A stretch of 64,000 bases of DNA from Mycobacterium sp. URHD0025 (lineage in GTDB: Bacteria > Actinomycetota > Actinomycetes > Mycobacteriales > Mycobacteriaceae): positions 62,001 to 126,000 of the forward strand of contig NZ_KE384491.1 in assembly GCF_000426065.1 (NCBI RefSeq). Reading direction: 5' to 3'. Under the pieces are notes generated by a model. The model was given only the letters and a program-made list of their open reading frames with translations, was not told where the DNA came from and did no database searches. Position 1 is the stretch's first letter. Each line of letters opens with the position of its first letter. This document shows positions 49,075-57,873 of this stretch, piece by piece. The translations under genes and the position numbers were made by a program.

Positions 49075-49356
49075 GTGCAATACGAAATGTTGGATCTGGT
49101 CCGCGAACGCGCCAACGAGAAAGACTGGGACTTGATCTTCGACAGCGGCCCACAGGCGGAGTACCGCACGATGGTGTGGGAGCATCCGGTGCTCAGCTCA
49201 ACAGGTGTGGCGACCGAGTTGGAGATCGGCTTCAGCCCCGACGGCCGCATCGTCTTTTCCGAGCGGCGCAGAGGCGGTATCGCCCACAAACGCGTCAAGC
49301 CCACCACAGCATTCGCATCGACCGATATCTATCTCGCGGCGCTCGCGATGATCTGA
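49075..49356 (+). CDS. Uncharacterised 93-residue protein
   Basis: This small soluble protein contains WDLIFDSGPQAEYRTMVWEHP and ELEIGFSPDGRIVFSERRRGG, resembling a small alpha+beta fold. The GTG at 49075 is well placed after an AAAGGAG ribosome site; ATG 49060 is the alternative. It has no signal or membrane helix, and I do not recognise its family. Its reading frame has the GC3 bias of real genes. Confidence 0.6.
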   Translation: MQYEMLDLVRERANEKDWDLIFDSGPQAEYRTMVWEHPVLSSTGVATELEIGFSPDGRIVFSERRRGGIAHKRVKPTTAFASTDIYLAALAMI

Positions 49357-49428
49357 TCGCCAAACCACACGGCGAAATCCGAGCGATCCGCCTCAGTGGC
49401 GAGAAGTTTGCTGCCATCCTGATCAGCT

Positions 49429-50214
49429 ATGGGCGACTTCGGGACGGTCGGTGCGTGGGTCATGCTCGTCGTGGTGGTGGTCGGCGCAGTGTTGTTGGCC
49501 GTCGGGACCGTGCTGTTGGCCAGCCGCGTCATCGCGCGTGACACGCGTCCAGAACACAATTCGGTATTGTCACCGTTTCTCACTGTCGTCGGCCTCGTCT
49601 ACGGTGCGCTCCTCGGGTTCACCGTCGTCGTCGGATGGCAGCAATACCTCTCGGCCGAGACCAACGTGTCCAACGAGGCCTCGACCTTGGTAACTCTGTA
49701 CCGCCAGACCGTGGCGATGCCCCAGCCGCAGCAGACGCAGGTGCGCGAACAACTTCGCAGGTACGCGGCCGCAGTGCAGGGCCCCGAATGGGGCCGGGAA
49801 GAGTTCGGCACCATCAGTAACAATGGCCGCAGCGCACTCACCGAGATGTATCGCATCGTCGGCACGTCGAAATCGGACGGTACCGCGAGCGCCATCAACA
49901 GTCAGTTCCTCAGCCAGTTGGCTGTGCTGACCTCGGACCGCAGCGCGCGGATCCTCAACTCGAGCCCCCGGATACCCACGCTGTTGTGGTTCAGCCTGGT
50001 CTTCGGCAGCGTGGTACTGATCAGCCTCGCGAGCTTCATGCGGCTCGAGAACAACCGCGCTCACATGGTCTTGGTGAGCTCGGTGACCGTCCTGCTTGCC
50101 TTGTTGCTGTACCTGGTTTTCATGCTGGACCATCCGTACGGCCCGATCGGCGTTACCCCACAACGCTTTTCACACGCTGTGATGGTGTTCGACCTGATCG
50201 ACCGAGGCACCTGA
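49429..50214 (+). CDS. DUF4239-like membrane protein
   Basis: This 261-residue protein has two N-terminal helices (about residues 8-31 and 46-68), a soluble region with SNEASTLVTLYRQ and many Gln (about 75-180), and two C-terminal helices (about 187-205 and 215-233). This matches DUF4239-type bestrophin-like proteins. Function unknown. It is followed by a TetR gene after 135 bases. Confidence 0.8.
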   Translation: MGDFGTVGAWVMLVVVVVGAVLLAVGTVLLASRVIARDTRPEHNSVLSPFLTVVGLVYGALLGFTVVVGWQQYLSAETNVSNEASTLVTLYRQTVAMPQPQQTQVREQLRRYAAAVQGPEWGREEFGTISNNGRSALTEMYRIVGTSKSDGTASAINSQFLSQLAVLTSDRSARILNSSPRIPTLLWFSLVFGSVVLISLASFMRLENNRAHMVLVSSVTVLLALLLYLVFMLDHPYGPIGVTPQRFSHAVMVFDLIDRGT

Positions 50215-50320
50215 CCGCACAACTTCCCCTGCCACGTCGTTTTCGACCCCACGGCCGTCGATCGACGACGACCACGACCCAGGTGTCGAAGCGGCGAGCA
50301 CCAAACTCGCCTATTGCCTA

Positions 50321-50345
50321 ATTACGTGACGTATCGTAACGTAAT
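50321..50345. promoter_or_regulatory. Palindromic operator before the TetR gene
   Basis: ATTACGTGACG (50321-50331) and CGTAACGTAAT (50335-50345) form 11-base arms with one mismatch and a 3-base spacer, ending 3 bases before the GTG start of the TetR gene. It is a typical autoregulatory site. Confidence 0.72.
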
Positions 50346-50348
50346 CGT

Positions 50349-50960
50349 GTGTCCCCGATCACAGGCCCCGGACGGCCCCGTGACCCCCGAACCCAGCACG
50401 ACATCATGAGCGCCACCCGGCACCTGCTTGCCCGAGACGGCTATGACCAACTGTCCATCGAGGCCATCGCCCGCGAGGCCGGCGTCAGCCGGCCCACCAT
50501 CTACCGGCGGTGGCCCTCGAAGGCGCACCTGGTGTTCGACGCCGCATTCGGCCAGCCGCCCGGGGGCGAACTACTGTCGCTCACAGGCGATTTCGACCAC
50601 GACTTACGCGCCTTCGCCCGTGCGGTGCTCACCTTCTGGCTTGATCCCGTGGTCGAGGCCGCCGCGCTGGGCATCCTCACCGAACGCCGTCGCGATCCGG
50701 AGCTGCACATCAGGACCCAACAACTGCTCGATGAGCGGACCAAGGACGCGTTCAAGTCGCTGGTCCAGTCCGGCATCGAGCAGCGCAGGGTCCATCCCGA
50801 AGTCGACGTCGACATGGCCTACCAGTCGTTGATCGGCACCGCGTTCTACACCGCCCATATGGAACCGGGTGTCGACGTCGATGACACCGCAGATCGACTG
50901 TGCTCCTTGCTGATCGAAGGAGCCGGACGTACCCACCCCCAAAGGAAGGACCACCCATGA
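50349..50960 (+). CDS. TetR family regulator
   Basis: This 203-residue regulator has an N-terminal HTH (about residues 20-66), YDQLSIEAIAREAGVSRPTIYRRWPSK. The rest is helical, ending in a TetR_C-type ligand domain with DERTKDAFKSLVQSGIEQRRV. It overlaps the DUF1214 gene by four bases, so it is part of a three-gene operon with that gene and a sulfotransferase. The palindrome just upstream is its likely site. Confidence 0.92.
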   Translation: MSPITGPGRPRDPRTQHDIMSATRHLLARDGYDQLSIEAIAREAGVSRPTIYRRWPSKAHLVFDAAFGQPPGGELLSLTGDFDHDLRAFARAVLTFWLDPVVEAAALGILTERRRDPELHIRTQQLLDERTKDAFKSLVQSGIEQRRVHPEVDVDMAYQSLIGTAFYTAHMEPGVDVDDTADRLCSLLIEGAGRTHPQRKDHP

Positions 50961-52033
50961 CCGACACGACCGAGTTGTCCGCGGCATTCAACGGGCTGCT
51001 CGACGAGGTGCGCGGCATCGAGCAGAAGCTGCTCGATGCCGACCCCGCGCTCAGCGAACCCGACCTGCTCGACGGCTACCGGCTGGCGTTCAGTCTGCTG
51101 CGCGTCACCGTCGACGCGTACGTGTGGGGCGACCGGGACAAGCCGATCCTGGTCGACGTCATCAGCCCCTACCTCAAATGGGGCGGTGACAACGCGGACG
51201 CCTTCTACAAGCTGGCACCGCTGGACCCCTCCCGCACCTACCGGGTCATCGGCAACCGCGGCGATGCGGTGTACCTGTCGATGACGGTCTACGGCGGACC
51301 GGGTGAAGGCCGCTACAGCGATCGCATTGTCGGCACGATCAACAACCGCGACCTGGATTTCGACGAGGACGGGAACTTCGAGTTCGTGATGAGCCCCGAC
51401 CCTCAGACCGGCGCATGGCTGAAGCTCGACCCTGACGCCGAATTCTCCTTGACCCGTGATTATCTGAACGATCCCACCACGGGGCGCCGGCCGGAGTGGC
51501 GGATCGAGACGCTCGACCCGCCGGCCCGACGCTCTGACAGTGCCGCCGAGCTGGCCCGACGCTTCGAGTACGCCAGAAGATGGCTGCACGAACAGGTTTC
51601 GTTCCTGCCGACCAAGGTGGAACCGGCCAATCAGCTGCACCCGCCGTTCCCGGTCCCGCAGAACGCCTACGGCTGGTCGGCTGCCGACGCCGCCTATGCG
51701 ATGGGCGCTTACGATCTCGCACCGGATCAGGCCCTGGTCATCGAAGGCACCTCACCGGACTGCGTGTTCTGGAACCTGTGCCTGTGGAACCCGTTCCTCC
51801 ATACCTACGACTACACCCACGAACGCGTGACGATCAACGGCGCCCACGTCAGCTACGAACCGGACGGGTCGTGGCGCATCGTCATCAGCGACAAGGATCC
51901 CGGCCACCCGAACTGGGTCTCGACGGCCGGCCGGTCCAAGGGCCTCATCTGGCTGCGCTGGTTCCTGCCCGACGAGACACCGGAACATCCGAAGTGCCGG
52001 GTGGTCGACGTGGCCGAGGTAGCGGCCCTGTGA
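50957..52033 (+). CDS. DUF1214-containing protein
   Basis: The 358-residue protein has an N-terminal segment of the mycobacterial DUF1214 family with YLSMTVYGGPGEGRYSDRIVGTINNRDL. Its C-terminal DUF1214 core includes CVFWNLCLWNPFLHTYDYTHERV, VSYEPDGSWRIVISDKDPGHPNWV and GLIWLRWF. Function unknown; family members often occur with steroid or lipid genes. It is coupled to both the TetR gene and the downstream sulfotransferase. Confidence 0.85.
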   Translation: MTDTTELSAAFNGLLDEVRGIEQKLLDADPALSEPDLLDGYRLAFSLLRVTVDAYVWGDRDKPILVDVISPYLKWGGDNADAFYKLAPLDPSRTYRVIGNRGDAVYLSMTVYGGPGEGRYSDRIVGTINNRDLDFDEDGNFEFVMSPDPQTGAWLKLDPDAEFSLTRDYLNDPTTGRRPEWRIETLDPPARRSDSAAELARRFEYARRWLHEQVSFLPTKVEPANQLHPPFPVPQNAYGWSAADAAYAMGAYDLAPDQALVIEGTSPDCVFWNLCLWNPFLHTYDYTHERVTINGAHVSYEPDGSWRIVISDKDPGHPNWVSTAGRSKGLIWLRWFLPDETPEHPKCRVVDVAEVAAL

Positions 52034-53289
52034 CCACAAGCACCCAACGTCCGGCACCGATCAGGTTCGACGATCTCACCAACCCGGTGTATCCGCCGGC
52101 GGCCCAACCGATTCGCGATGGACTCGCCGCGTACGGCACCACCCTGGACCTCAACCCTGAGGCGCTGCTGACGGCCGCAGTCGAACGCACCGGGCTGGAC
52201 GATTTCGGCGACCCCGCCTTCCGGGAACGTCTCGACGTACTCTGTACCGCGCTCCGGGACGAGGCGGGTCTGTCCGATACCGGACTGGCGATCGCGTTCG
52301 AGCAACTGGTGGGCAACCTGGTCAACCGGCTGCGATTGGAGGCGCTGATCGCCGAGCATCCCGAGATCGAGGACGTCACGATCGAGCGGCCGATCGTCAT
52401 CTGTGGTCTCCCCCGTACCGGCACCACGCATCTGCACAATCTGCTCGCCGCGGACCCGGCACTGCGCTACCTGCCCTACTGGGAGAGCCTCGAGCCGGTG
52501 CCCGCCCCGGGTGAGGACACGCCAGAACCGCGGCGGGAGCGGTGCGGAGCCGGGCTGGAAATGGTGAATACCTCGATGCCGGAGTTCCGGCGCATGCATG
52601 ACATGACCGTTGAGCATGCCCACGAGGAGATCCAGCTCCTGGCCAACGACATTTCCGGCATGCTCTTCGAAACCACTTACTACGTACCGAGTTTCGCCGC
52701 TCACTACAAGGCGCACGATCAGTCAGCGTCCTACGGCTATCTCAAACGCAGCCTGCAGGCGATGCAGTGGTTGCGCGGCGGCACCCGGTGGGTACTGAAA
52801 TCGCCCCAGCATCTGGAACAGTTCCCGACCCTCGCCGCCACCTTCCCGGATGCGATATTCGTTGTCACACATCGTGATCCGGTAGACGTGACGTTGTCGA
52901 TGATGACCATGATCTGCTACGCCATGCGGATGGCGGTGACGCGGCCCGATGTGGTCAAGGTGACCGGGCACTGGCTGAACCGCATCGACGATCTGCTCGC
53001 CGGTTGCGTCCGCGATCGCGGTGCGCTGCCCGCCGGGCAGTCCATCGACATCCGGTTCGAGGACTTCATGGCCGACGAGCGAGGCACCCTGGCCGACCTC
53101 TACCGACTCGCCGATCAGCCGTTCGGCGAGGACGTACGCGCGGCGATGACCAGCTTCCTCACGGAACACCCGCGAGGACGCTACGGAGGCGTCATCTATG
53201 ACGCGGCGAACCTTCAGCTCGATCCCGCCGCCCTGGCGGAACGATTCCGCGAGTACCGGGAGCGGTTTCTGGCGCCAGCGGAGGAATGA
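52030..53289 (+). CDS. PAPS-dependent sulfotransferase family protein
   Basis: The 419-residue protein has the 5'-phosphosulfate-binding motif PIVICGLPRTGTTHLHNLL (about residues 120-138) and the 3'-phosphate motif in FVVTHRDPVDVTLSMM. It also has FEDFMADERGTLADLYR near the C-terminus. It is of the long mycobacterial type (Stf-like) that transfers sulfate to lipids or sterols. The acceptor is unknown. The GTG start at 52030 overlaps the DUF1214 stop. The sequence is followed by a strong stem-loop. Confidence 0.9.
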   Translation: MTTSTQRPAPIRFDDLTNPVYPPAAQPIRDGLAAYGTTLDLNPEALLTAAVERTGLDDFGDPAFRERLDVLCTALRDEAGLSDTGLAIAFEQLVGNLVNRLRLEALIAEHPEIEDVTIERPIVICGLPRTGTTHLHNLLAADPALRYLPYWESLEPVPAPGEDTPEPRRERCGAGLEMVNTSMPEFRRMHDMTVEHAHEEIQLLANDISGMLFETTYYVPSFAAHYKAHDQSASYGYLKRSLQAMQWLRGGTRWVLKSPQHLEQFPTLAATFPDAIFVVTHRDPVDVTLSMMTMICYAMRMAVTRPDVVKVTGHWLNRIDDLLAGCVRDRGALPAGQSIDIRFEDFMADERGTLADLYRLADQPFGEDVRAAMTSFLTEHPRGRYGGVIYDAANLQLDPAALAERFREYRERFLAPAEE

Positions 53290-53328
53290 ATCGAGCTGCA
53301 CCACAGCTGATCTCAGCTCAACAATGGT

Positions 53329-53364
53329 CTCCAGCGCCTCGGTGTGCCCACCGGGGCGTTGGAG
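53329..53364. terminator. Bidirectional stem-loop between sulfotransferase and GntR genes
   Basis: CTCCAGCGCCTCGGT (53329-53343) pairs with ACCGGGGCGTTGGAG (53350-53364): a 15-base stem with two wobble-type mismatches and a 6-base loop, between convergent genes. Confidence 0.78.
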
Positions 53365-53390
53365 CGTACAGGCTACGATCCGGCCGGCCG

Positions 53391-54179
53391 TCAGTCGGCG
53401 AGTGCACCGACGCGGCGCATCGCGGCCGAGATGTGTTCGAAGTCGATCGCCAGGTGGGCCCGCGCCAGCGCTTCGGCGTCGTCTCCGCGCCGCTGGGCGA
53501 TCGCGTCGATCAACTGTTCATGCTCGCGCAGTGCCCGCAGTTCCATCTGTCGCATCGTCGCCGGCTCACCCCACAGATGCGCCGGCGCGGCGATGCTCAC
53601 CGAGGCTTCCAGCTCGAGCAGCAGGCCTTTGAGCACGGTGTTGCGGGAGGCGTCCATGATCGCCAGGTGCAGCGCGCTGTCGGCCTGCTGAGCCGCCAGT
53701 CCGCTCTCGGCCTGTCGGTATGCCTCAAGCCGTTCGCGCAGCACCGCGACGTCGTGATCAGTGCGGGCTTCGGCCGCCGCCCGGCATACCGCGCCGTGGA
53801 TCCGGCAGATGGCATCGCAGCGGTCCCGCAGTTCGTCGATTCGCATGGTCAGGGTGCGCCCGACGGCCGCGGTCGACGATTCCGGCCATTGCTGCAGCAC
53901 GTAGGTTCCACCGCTGCGGCCGCTGCGTCTGGTTTCCACCAGGCCCAGGTCGACCAACCTGGCCAGGGCCGCGCGCACGGTCATCCGCCCGACCCGCAGC
54001 GACGCTGCGAGTTCACGCTCGGAGGGCAGACGGGACCCGGGCAGGTATTCGCCGATCGCGACTGCGGTGACGAGACGATCGGTGATTTCGTCCACCCGTG
54101 ACGAGGGCTCGAGTTCACGCTCCAGCAGCCCAGGCGTGGCGCCCGCGGGCTCTGTCGGCTGCGGCTCGGGATTCCCCAT
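53391..54179 (-). CDS. GntR/FCD family regulator
   Basis: This 262-residue regulator has an N-terminal GntR winged HTH (LPSERELAASLRVGRMTVRAAL) and a helical FCD-type C-terminal ligand-binding domain with metal-liganding His positions in the DSALHLAIMDASRN segment. The ATG at 54179 is the normal start (MGNPEPQP); one at 54203 lies in the promoter region. It is divergent from the aminopeptidase/permease unit with a perfect 12-base palindrome between them. Confidence 0.9.
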   Translation of the reverse strand: MGNPEPQPTEPAGATPGLLERELEPSSRVDEITDRLVTAVAIGEYLPGSRLPSERELAASLRVGRMTVRAALARLVDLGLVETRRSGRSGGTYVLQQWPESSTAAVGRTLTMRIDELRDRCDAICRIHGAVCRAAAEARTDHDVAVLRERLEAYRQAESGLAAQQADSALHLAIMDASRNTVLKGLLLELEASVSIAAPAHLWGEPATMRQMELRALREHEQLIDAIAQRRGDDAEALARAHLAIDFEHISAAMRRVGALAD

Positions 54180-54216
54180 GGGCACACAATATCGACGTCT
54201 CACATTAAATCCTGAT

Positions 54217-54241
54217 TAATGGTCTTGTCACAAGACCATTA
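54217..54241. promoter_or_regulatory. Perfect GntR-type operator
   Basis: TAATGGTCTTGT (54217-54228), one central base, and ACAAGACCATTA (54230-54241) form a perfect 12-base inverted repeat. The core TGGT-N11-ACCA resembles FadR/FCD-type GntR sites. It lies between the divergent GntR gene and the prolyl aminopeptidase gene. Confidence 0.85.
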
Positions 54242-54248
54242 TTGGTTC

Positions 54249-55178
54249 ATGCTGACCGCCATGCCTCGTACCACCCGCACGGTGCCCTTCCGCGGTCACG
54301 AGACCTGGGTCCAGGTCACCACCCCCGAAACCGCCAGGCCCGACACCCTTCCCCTCTTCGTCCTGCATGGCGGGCCCGGCATGGCCCACAACTACGTCGC
54401 CAATATCGCCGCCCTCGCCGACGAGACCGGCCGCACCGTCATCCACTACGACCAACTGGGCTGCGGCAACAGCACACACCTGCCCGACGCCCCCGCCGAC
54501 TTCTGGACGCCACAGCTGTTCGTCGACGAGTTCCACACCGTCCGAGAGGCCCTCGGGGTCGACCGCTATCACGTGCTCGGCCAATCGTGGGGCGGCATGC
54601 TCGGCGCCGAGATCGCCGTCCGTGCACCGGCAGGACTGGCCTCCCTGTCGATCTGCAACTCCCCCGCCTCGATGCAACTGTGGGTCGAAGGCGCCGCTGA
54701 ACTGCGCGCTCAACTTCCGTCGGAAGCCCGGGCCGCACTGGACCGCCATGAGGCCGATGGCACCGTCACCGATCCCGCCTACCTGGCCGCCACCGAGGAG
54801 TTCTACCGTCGCCATGTCTGCCGGGTCGAGCCGATGCCGAAGGACTTCGCCGACACCGTGGCCCAGATGGAGGCCGAGCCGACGGTGTACCACACCATGA
54901 ACGGCCCCAACGAGTTTCACGTGATCGGAACTCTGCGCGGCTGGAGCATCATCGACCGGCTGCCGTCGGTCAACGCCCCGACGCTCGTCATCGCCGGAGA
55001 GTTCGACGAGGCGACCCCGGCAACCTGGCAGCCCTATGTCGACCTCATTCCCGACGCCCGCAGTCACGTGTTTCCCGACACCAGCCACTGCACTCACCTG
55101 GAGAAGCCCGAGGAGTTCCGCTCGGTGATCGCCGAGTTCCTCAATCAGCACGATCTGGCCGCTGCCGCCCGGGTCTGA
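54249..55178 (+). CDS. Prolyl aminopeptidase / alpha-beta hydrolase (PIP family)
   Basis: This alpha/beta hydrolase of the proline iminopeptidase family (309 residues from 54249) has the oxyanion-hole sequence LHGGPGMAHNY, the nucleophile motif GQSWGGM, and a C-terminal SHCTHLEKP with the catalytic His. It removes N-terminal proline from peptides or hydrolyses related amides. ATG 54249 or 54261 are the likely starts; ATG 54219 falls in the operator. It is followed by an APC permease, so a peptide- or amino-acid-use operon under the GntR protein is likely. Confidence 0.88.
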   Translation: MLTAMPRTTRTVPFRGHETWVQVTTPETARPDTLPLFVLHGGPGMAHNYVANIAALADETGRTVIHYDQLGCGNSTHLPDAPADFWTPQLFVDEFHTVREALGVDRYHVLGQSWGGMLGAEIAVRAPAGLASLSICNSPASMQLWVEGAAELRAQLPSEARAALDRHEADGTVTDPAYLAATEEFYRRHVCRVEPMPKDFADTVAQMEAEPTVYHTMNGPNEFHVIGTLRGWSIIDRLPSVNAPTLVIAGEFDEATPATWQPYVDLIPDARSHVFPDTSHCTHLEKPEEFRSVIAEFLNQHDLAAAARV

Positions 55179-55209
55179 CCCCTCTCCCTCTCGACTCGAC
55201 AGGAACGCC

Positions 55210-56616
55210 ATGGCAACCGAAGCGGCCGCCGCCCATCTCACCACCGGTGAAGGGCAACGCGATCTCGAATCATTCGGCTACAAACAGGAACTCAGCCGGT
55301 CGGTCTCGACGGCCGACCTCATCGTCTACGGCCTGGTCTTCATGGTGCCGATCGCACCCTGGACCATCTTCGGCACGGTCTACAACAGCGCATCGGGCAT
55401 GGTGCCGCTGGTCTATCTGATCGGCCTGATCGCCATGGTGTTCACCGCCCTGGCCTACTCGCAGATGGCCAAGTCGTTCCCGCTCGCCGGATCGGTTTAC
55501 GCCTACGTGGGCCGCGGCATCCACCCCGGTTTGGGGTTCTTCGCCGGCTGGGCCATCCTGCTCGATTACCTGCTGATCCCCACCCTGCTGTACGTCTTCG
55601 CCGCCGAATCCATGGTCGGGCTCTTTCCCGGTACTCCGCGCTGGGTGTGGGCGATCGTCTTCGTGGTGGTGAACACGATCATCAACCTGCTCGGCGTGGG
55701 TTCGCTCAAGCTCGTCAACCGCGTATTCCTCGCCGTCGAGCTGGTTTTCGTCGTGCTGTTCGTCATCATCGCGGTGCGCGCCATCAACGGGCAGTCACTG
55801 CCCGACGTCGGGTGGAGTGCGCTGCCGATCTGGAACTCCGAGGTGGTGACCGCGCCACTCATTGCGGCCGCTCTGTCGATCGCCGTGCTGAGCTTCCTCG
55901 GCTTCGACGGTATCTCCACGCTTGCCGAGGAATCGACCGGCAAGAAGAATCCGGCCGGCCGCGCGATGATCGTCGCCCTGTTCGTGGTCGCCTTCCTGTT
56001 CATCACCCAGACCTGGCTGGCCAGTCTGCTGGCCGGAGGCCGCGAATCGTTCAGCGACGACGAGGTGGGTAACGCGTTCTTCCTACTGGTGCAGGCCGCG
56101 TCGAGCACCGGGTGGATGAACGCGTTCTTCGTCGTCAACGTGCTCGCGGTCGGCTTCGCCAACGCCATGGCCGCCCAAGCCGCCACCAGCCGCCTGCTGT
56201 TCTCGATGAGCCGCGACCGCCAGCTGCCCGCGTTTCTGTCCACGATCAGCTCCCGCAAGGTGCCGATCGCGGCCATCCTGGTGGTCAGCGCCCTGAGCCT
56301 GGTGCTGGTGCTGTTCTTCGTCGGTCAGATCGGCCTGATCTCATCGTTGGTGAATTTCGGCGCGCTGTTCGGCTTCTGCCTGTTGCATGCCTCGGTGATC
56401 TGGTACTACACGGTGCGCAAGAAGTCGAAGAACTATCTGCTGCATCTCGTGGTGCCGATCGTGGGCTTCCTGATCATCGGCTATGTGTTGATCAACGCCG
56501 ACGCGCTGGCCAAGATCGGTGGCCTCGTGTGGCTGATCATCGGCGGAATCATCTTCGCCACCAACATGATCCGTGGGCGTGGGGTTCCCGAGCTAGCTGA
56601 GGACACGGCGACGTAA
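55210..56616 (+). CDS. APC family amino-acid permease
   Basis: This 468-residue permease has about 12 hydrophobic segments. The first contains DLIVYGLVFMVPIAPWTIFG, followed by FPLAGSVYAYVGRGIHPGLGF and a conserved DGISTLAEE motif in helix 6. Substrate unknown; by context it may take up proline or amines released by the neighbouring aminopeptidase. An ACAGGAA site precedes the ATG. The end overlaps the convergent YcaQ-like gene by 24 bases. Confidence 0.9.
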   Translation: MATEAAAAHLTTGEGQRDLESFGYKQELSRSVSTADLIVYGLVFMVPIAPWTIFGTVYNSASGMVPLVYLIGLIAMVFTALAYSQMAKSFPLAGSVYAYVGRGIHPGLGFFAGWAILLDYLLIPTLLYVFAAESMVGLFPGTPRWVWAIVFVVVNTIINLLGVGSLKLVNRVFLAVELVFVVLFVIIAVRAINGQSLPDVGWSALPIWNSEVVTAPLIAAALSIAVLSFLGFDGISTLAEESTGKKNPAGRAMIVALFVVAFLFITQTWLASLLAGGRESFSDDEVGNAFFLLVQAASSTGWMNAFFVVNVLAVGFANAMAAQAATSRLLFSMSRDRQLPAFLSTISSRKVPIAAILVVSALSLVLVLFFVGQIGLISSLVNFGALFGFCLLHASVIWYYTVRKKSKNYLLHLVVPIVGFLIIGYVLINADALAKIGGLVWLIIGGIIFATNMIRGRGVPELAEDTAT

Positions 56617-57804
56617 CGGCTCGGCGAGGTCGCCACGGCCCCCCACCTCGACCTCGCCCACCCCCAGCCACGACGCCATCGTCCTCAGCTCGACGGCCAG
56701 GGCCTCCGCCACCCGCGCGGGGCCCTGGCCGTCCTCCATGAACGCACCGGGAACCTGTAGCGCGGCATCGGTGCGTTTGAGGTCGACGCGTGCGACCAGC
56801 TCCCCGTCCAGCATGAACGGCCATACGTAGTAACCGAATTGGCGTTTTGCCGCTGGTGTGTAGATCTCGATCCGGTAGTGGAAGTCGAACAACCGCTCGA
56901 CCCGGGGCCGGAAGAAGATCAACGGATCGAACGGGCACAGCAGCGCCGTCCCGCGGTCATTACGCGGCACGGTCTGCCCCGCCCGCAGGTAGGCCGGAAC
57001 GCCTTCTATGTCGACGGGCTCCAGCTCACCGTCGGCCACCAGCTTCGCGATCGCCGGCTTGATCTGCCTGGCCGCCAACCGGAAATAGTCGCGGATATCG
57101 GCCTCGGTGCCCACCCCCAGCGCGGTGGCCGCCCGCAATGCCAGCTCGCGGATCGCCTCCTCGTCACCGACCTGCCGGGCCAGAACCTCCGGTGGTAGCA
57201 CCCGTTCGGTGAGGTCGTAATGCCGGGCGAACCCGACCCGGGTCGCCGTCGTCAAAACCCCTGCGGACCACAGCGCCTCGGCCACCCATTTCGTCTCGCT
57301 GCGGTCCCACCACGGCCCCTTGCGGCCGCGCGGCTCGGCTTCCAGGTGCGCCTCGATCTGGCCGGCGGTCGACGGGCCGAGCTCGGCAACGGCCGCGACG
57401 ATGTCCTCGGCGAGCTTGGGGTTCTTCCGGACGATCTCGGTACCCCACCGGCCGTGCGTGTACTCACGCATCCGCCACCGCAGCAGCGGCCAGTCCTCGA
57501 CCGCCATCAGCGCGGCCTCGTGCGCCCAGTACTCCACCAACAGCCGGGGTGAGCGCGCGCTGTGCGACCATGCGGCCCGGTCCAGCGTCTCCCGGTCATA
57601 CGGCCCCAGCCGACTGAACACCGGAGCGTAGTGCGCGCGCACGGCCACCGACACCGAATCCAACTGCAGCACCTGGATCCGGGAGATGAGCCTGCGCAGA
57701 TGCGCACGGGTCACCGCGCCGCGGGGCTTGGGTTCGTGAAACCCCTGAGCGGCGACGGCAATGCGGCGGGCCTGTGCGCTGGTGAGGGTGGCCACGATGG
57801 CCAT
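56593..57804 (-). CDS. YcaQ/AlkX-type winged-helix DNA glycosylase-like protein
   Basis: The 403-residue protein of the HTH_42 (PF06224) family contains RLISRIQVLQLDSVSVAVRAHY near residue 40, WSHSARSPRLLVEYWAHEAALM near 83, and winged helices through the middle. Toward the C-terminus it has PFDPLIFFRPRVERLFDF. The E. coli YcaQ unhooks interstrand cross-links; the mycobacterial homologues are presumed to act in DNA alkylation repair. It overlaps the permease end. Confidence 0.86.
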   Translation of the reverse strand: MAIVATLTSAQARRIAVAAQGFHEPKPRGAVTRAHLRRLISRIQVLQLDSVSVAVRAHYAPVFSRLGPYDRETLDRAAWSHSARSPRLLVEYWAHEAALMAVEDWPLLRWRMREYTHGRWGTEIVRKNPKLAEDIVAAVAELGPSTAGQIEAHLEAEPRGRKGPWWDRSETKWVAEALWSAGVLTTATRVGFARHYDLTERVLPPEVLARQVGDEEAIRELALRAATALGVGTEADIRDYFRLAARQIKPAIAKLVADGELEPVDIEGVPAYLRAGQTVPRNDRGTALLCPFDPLIFFRPRVERLFDFHYRIEIYTPAAKRQFGYYVWPFMLDGELVARVDLKRTDAALQVPGAFMEDGQGPARVAEALAVELRTMASWLGVGEVEVGGRGDLAEPLRRRVLS

Positions 57805-57873
57805 CGTCCCCTACGGCACCGACAAGGAGCGAAGCGGATTGGAGCAAGAGGCGCGTCGGCGATACTGGTCCGC

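Noticed and set aside
54219-54248. ATG at 54219 as the start of the aminopeptidase
   Set aside because: It lies inside the perfect GntR-type palindrome and would add a non-conserved N-terminus.
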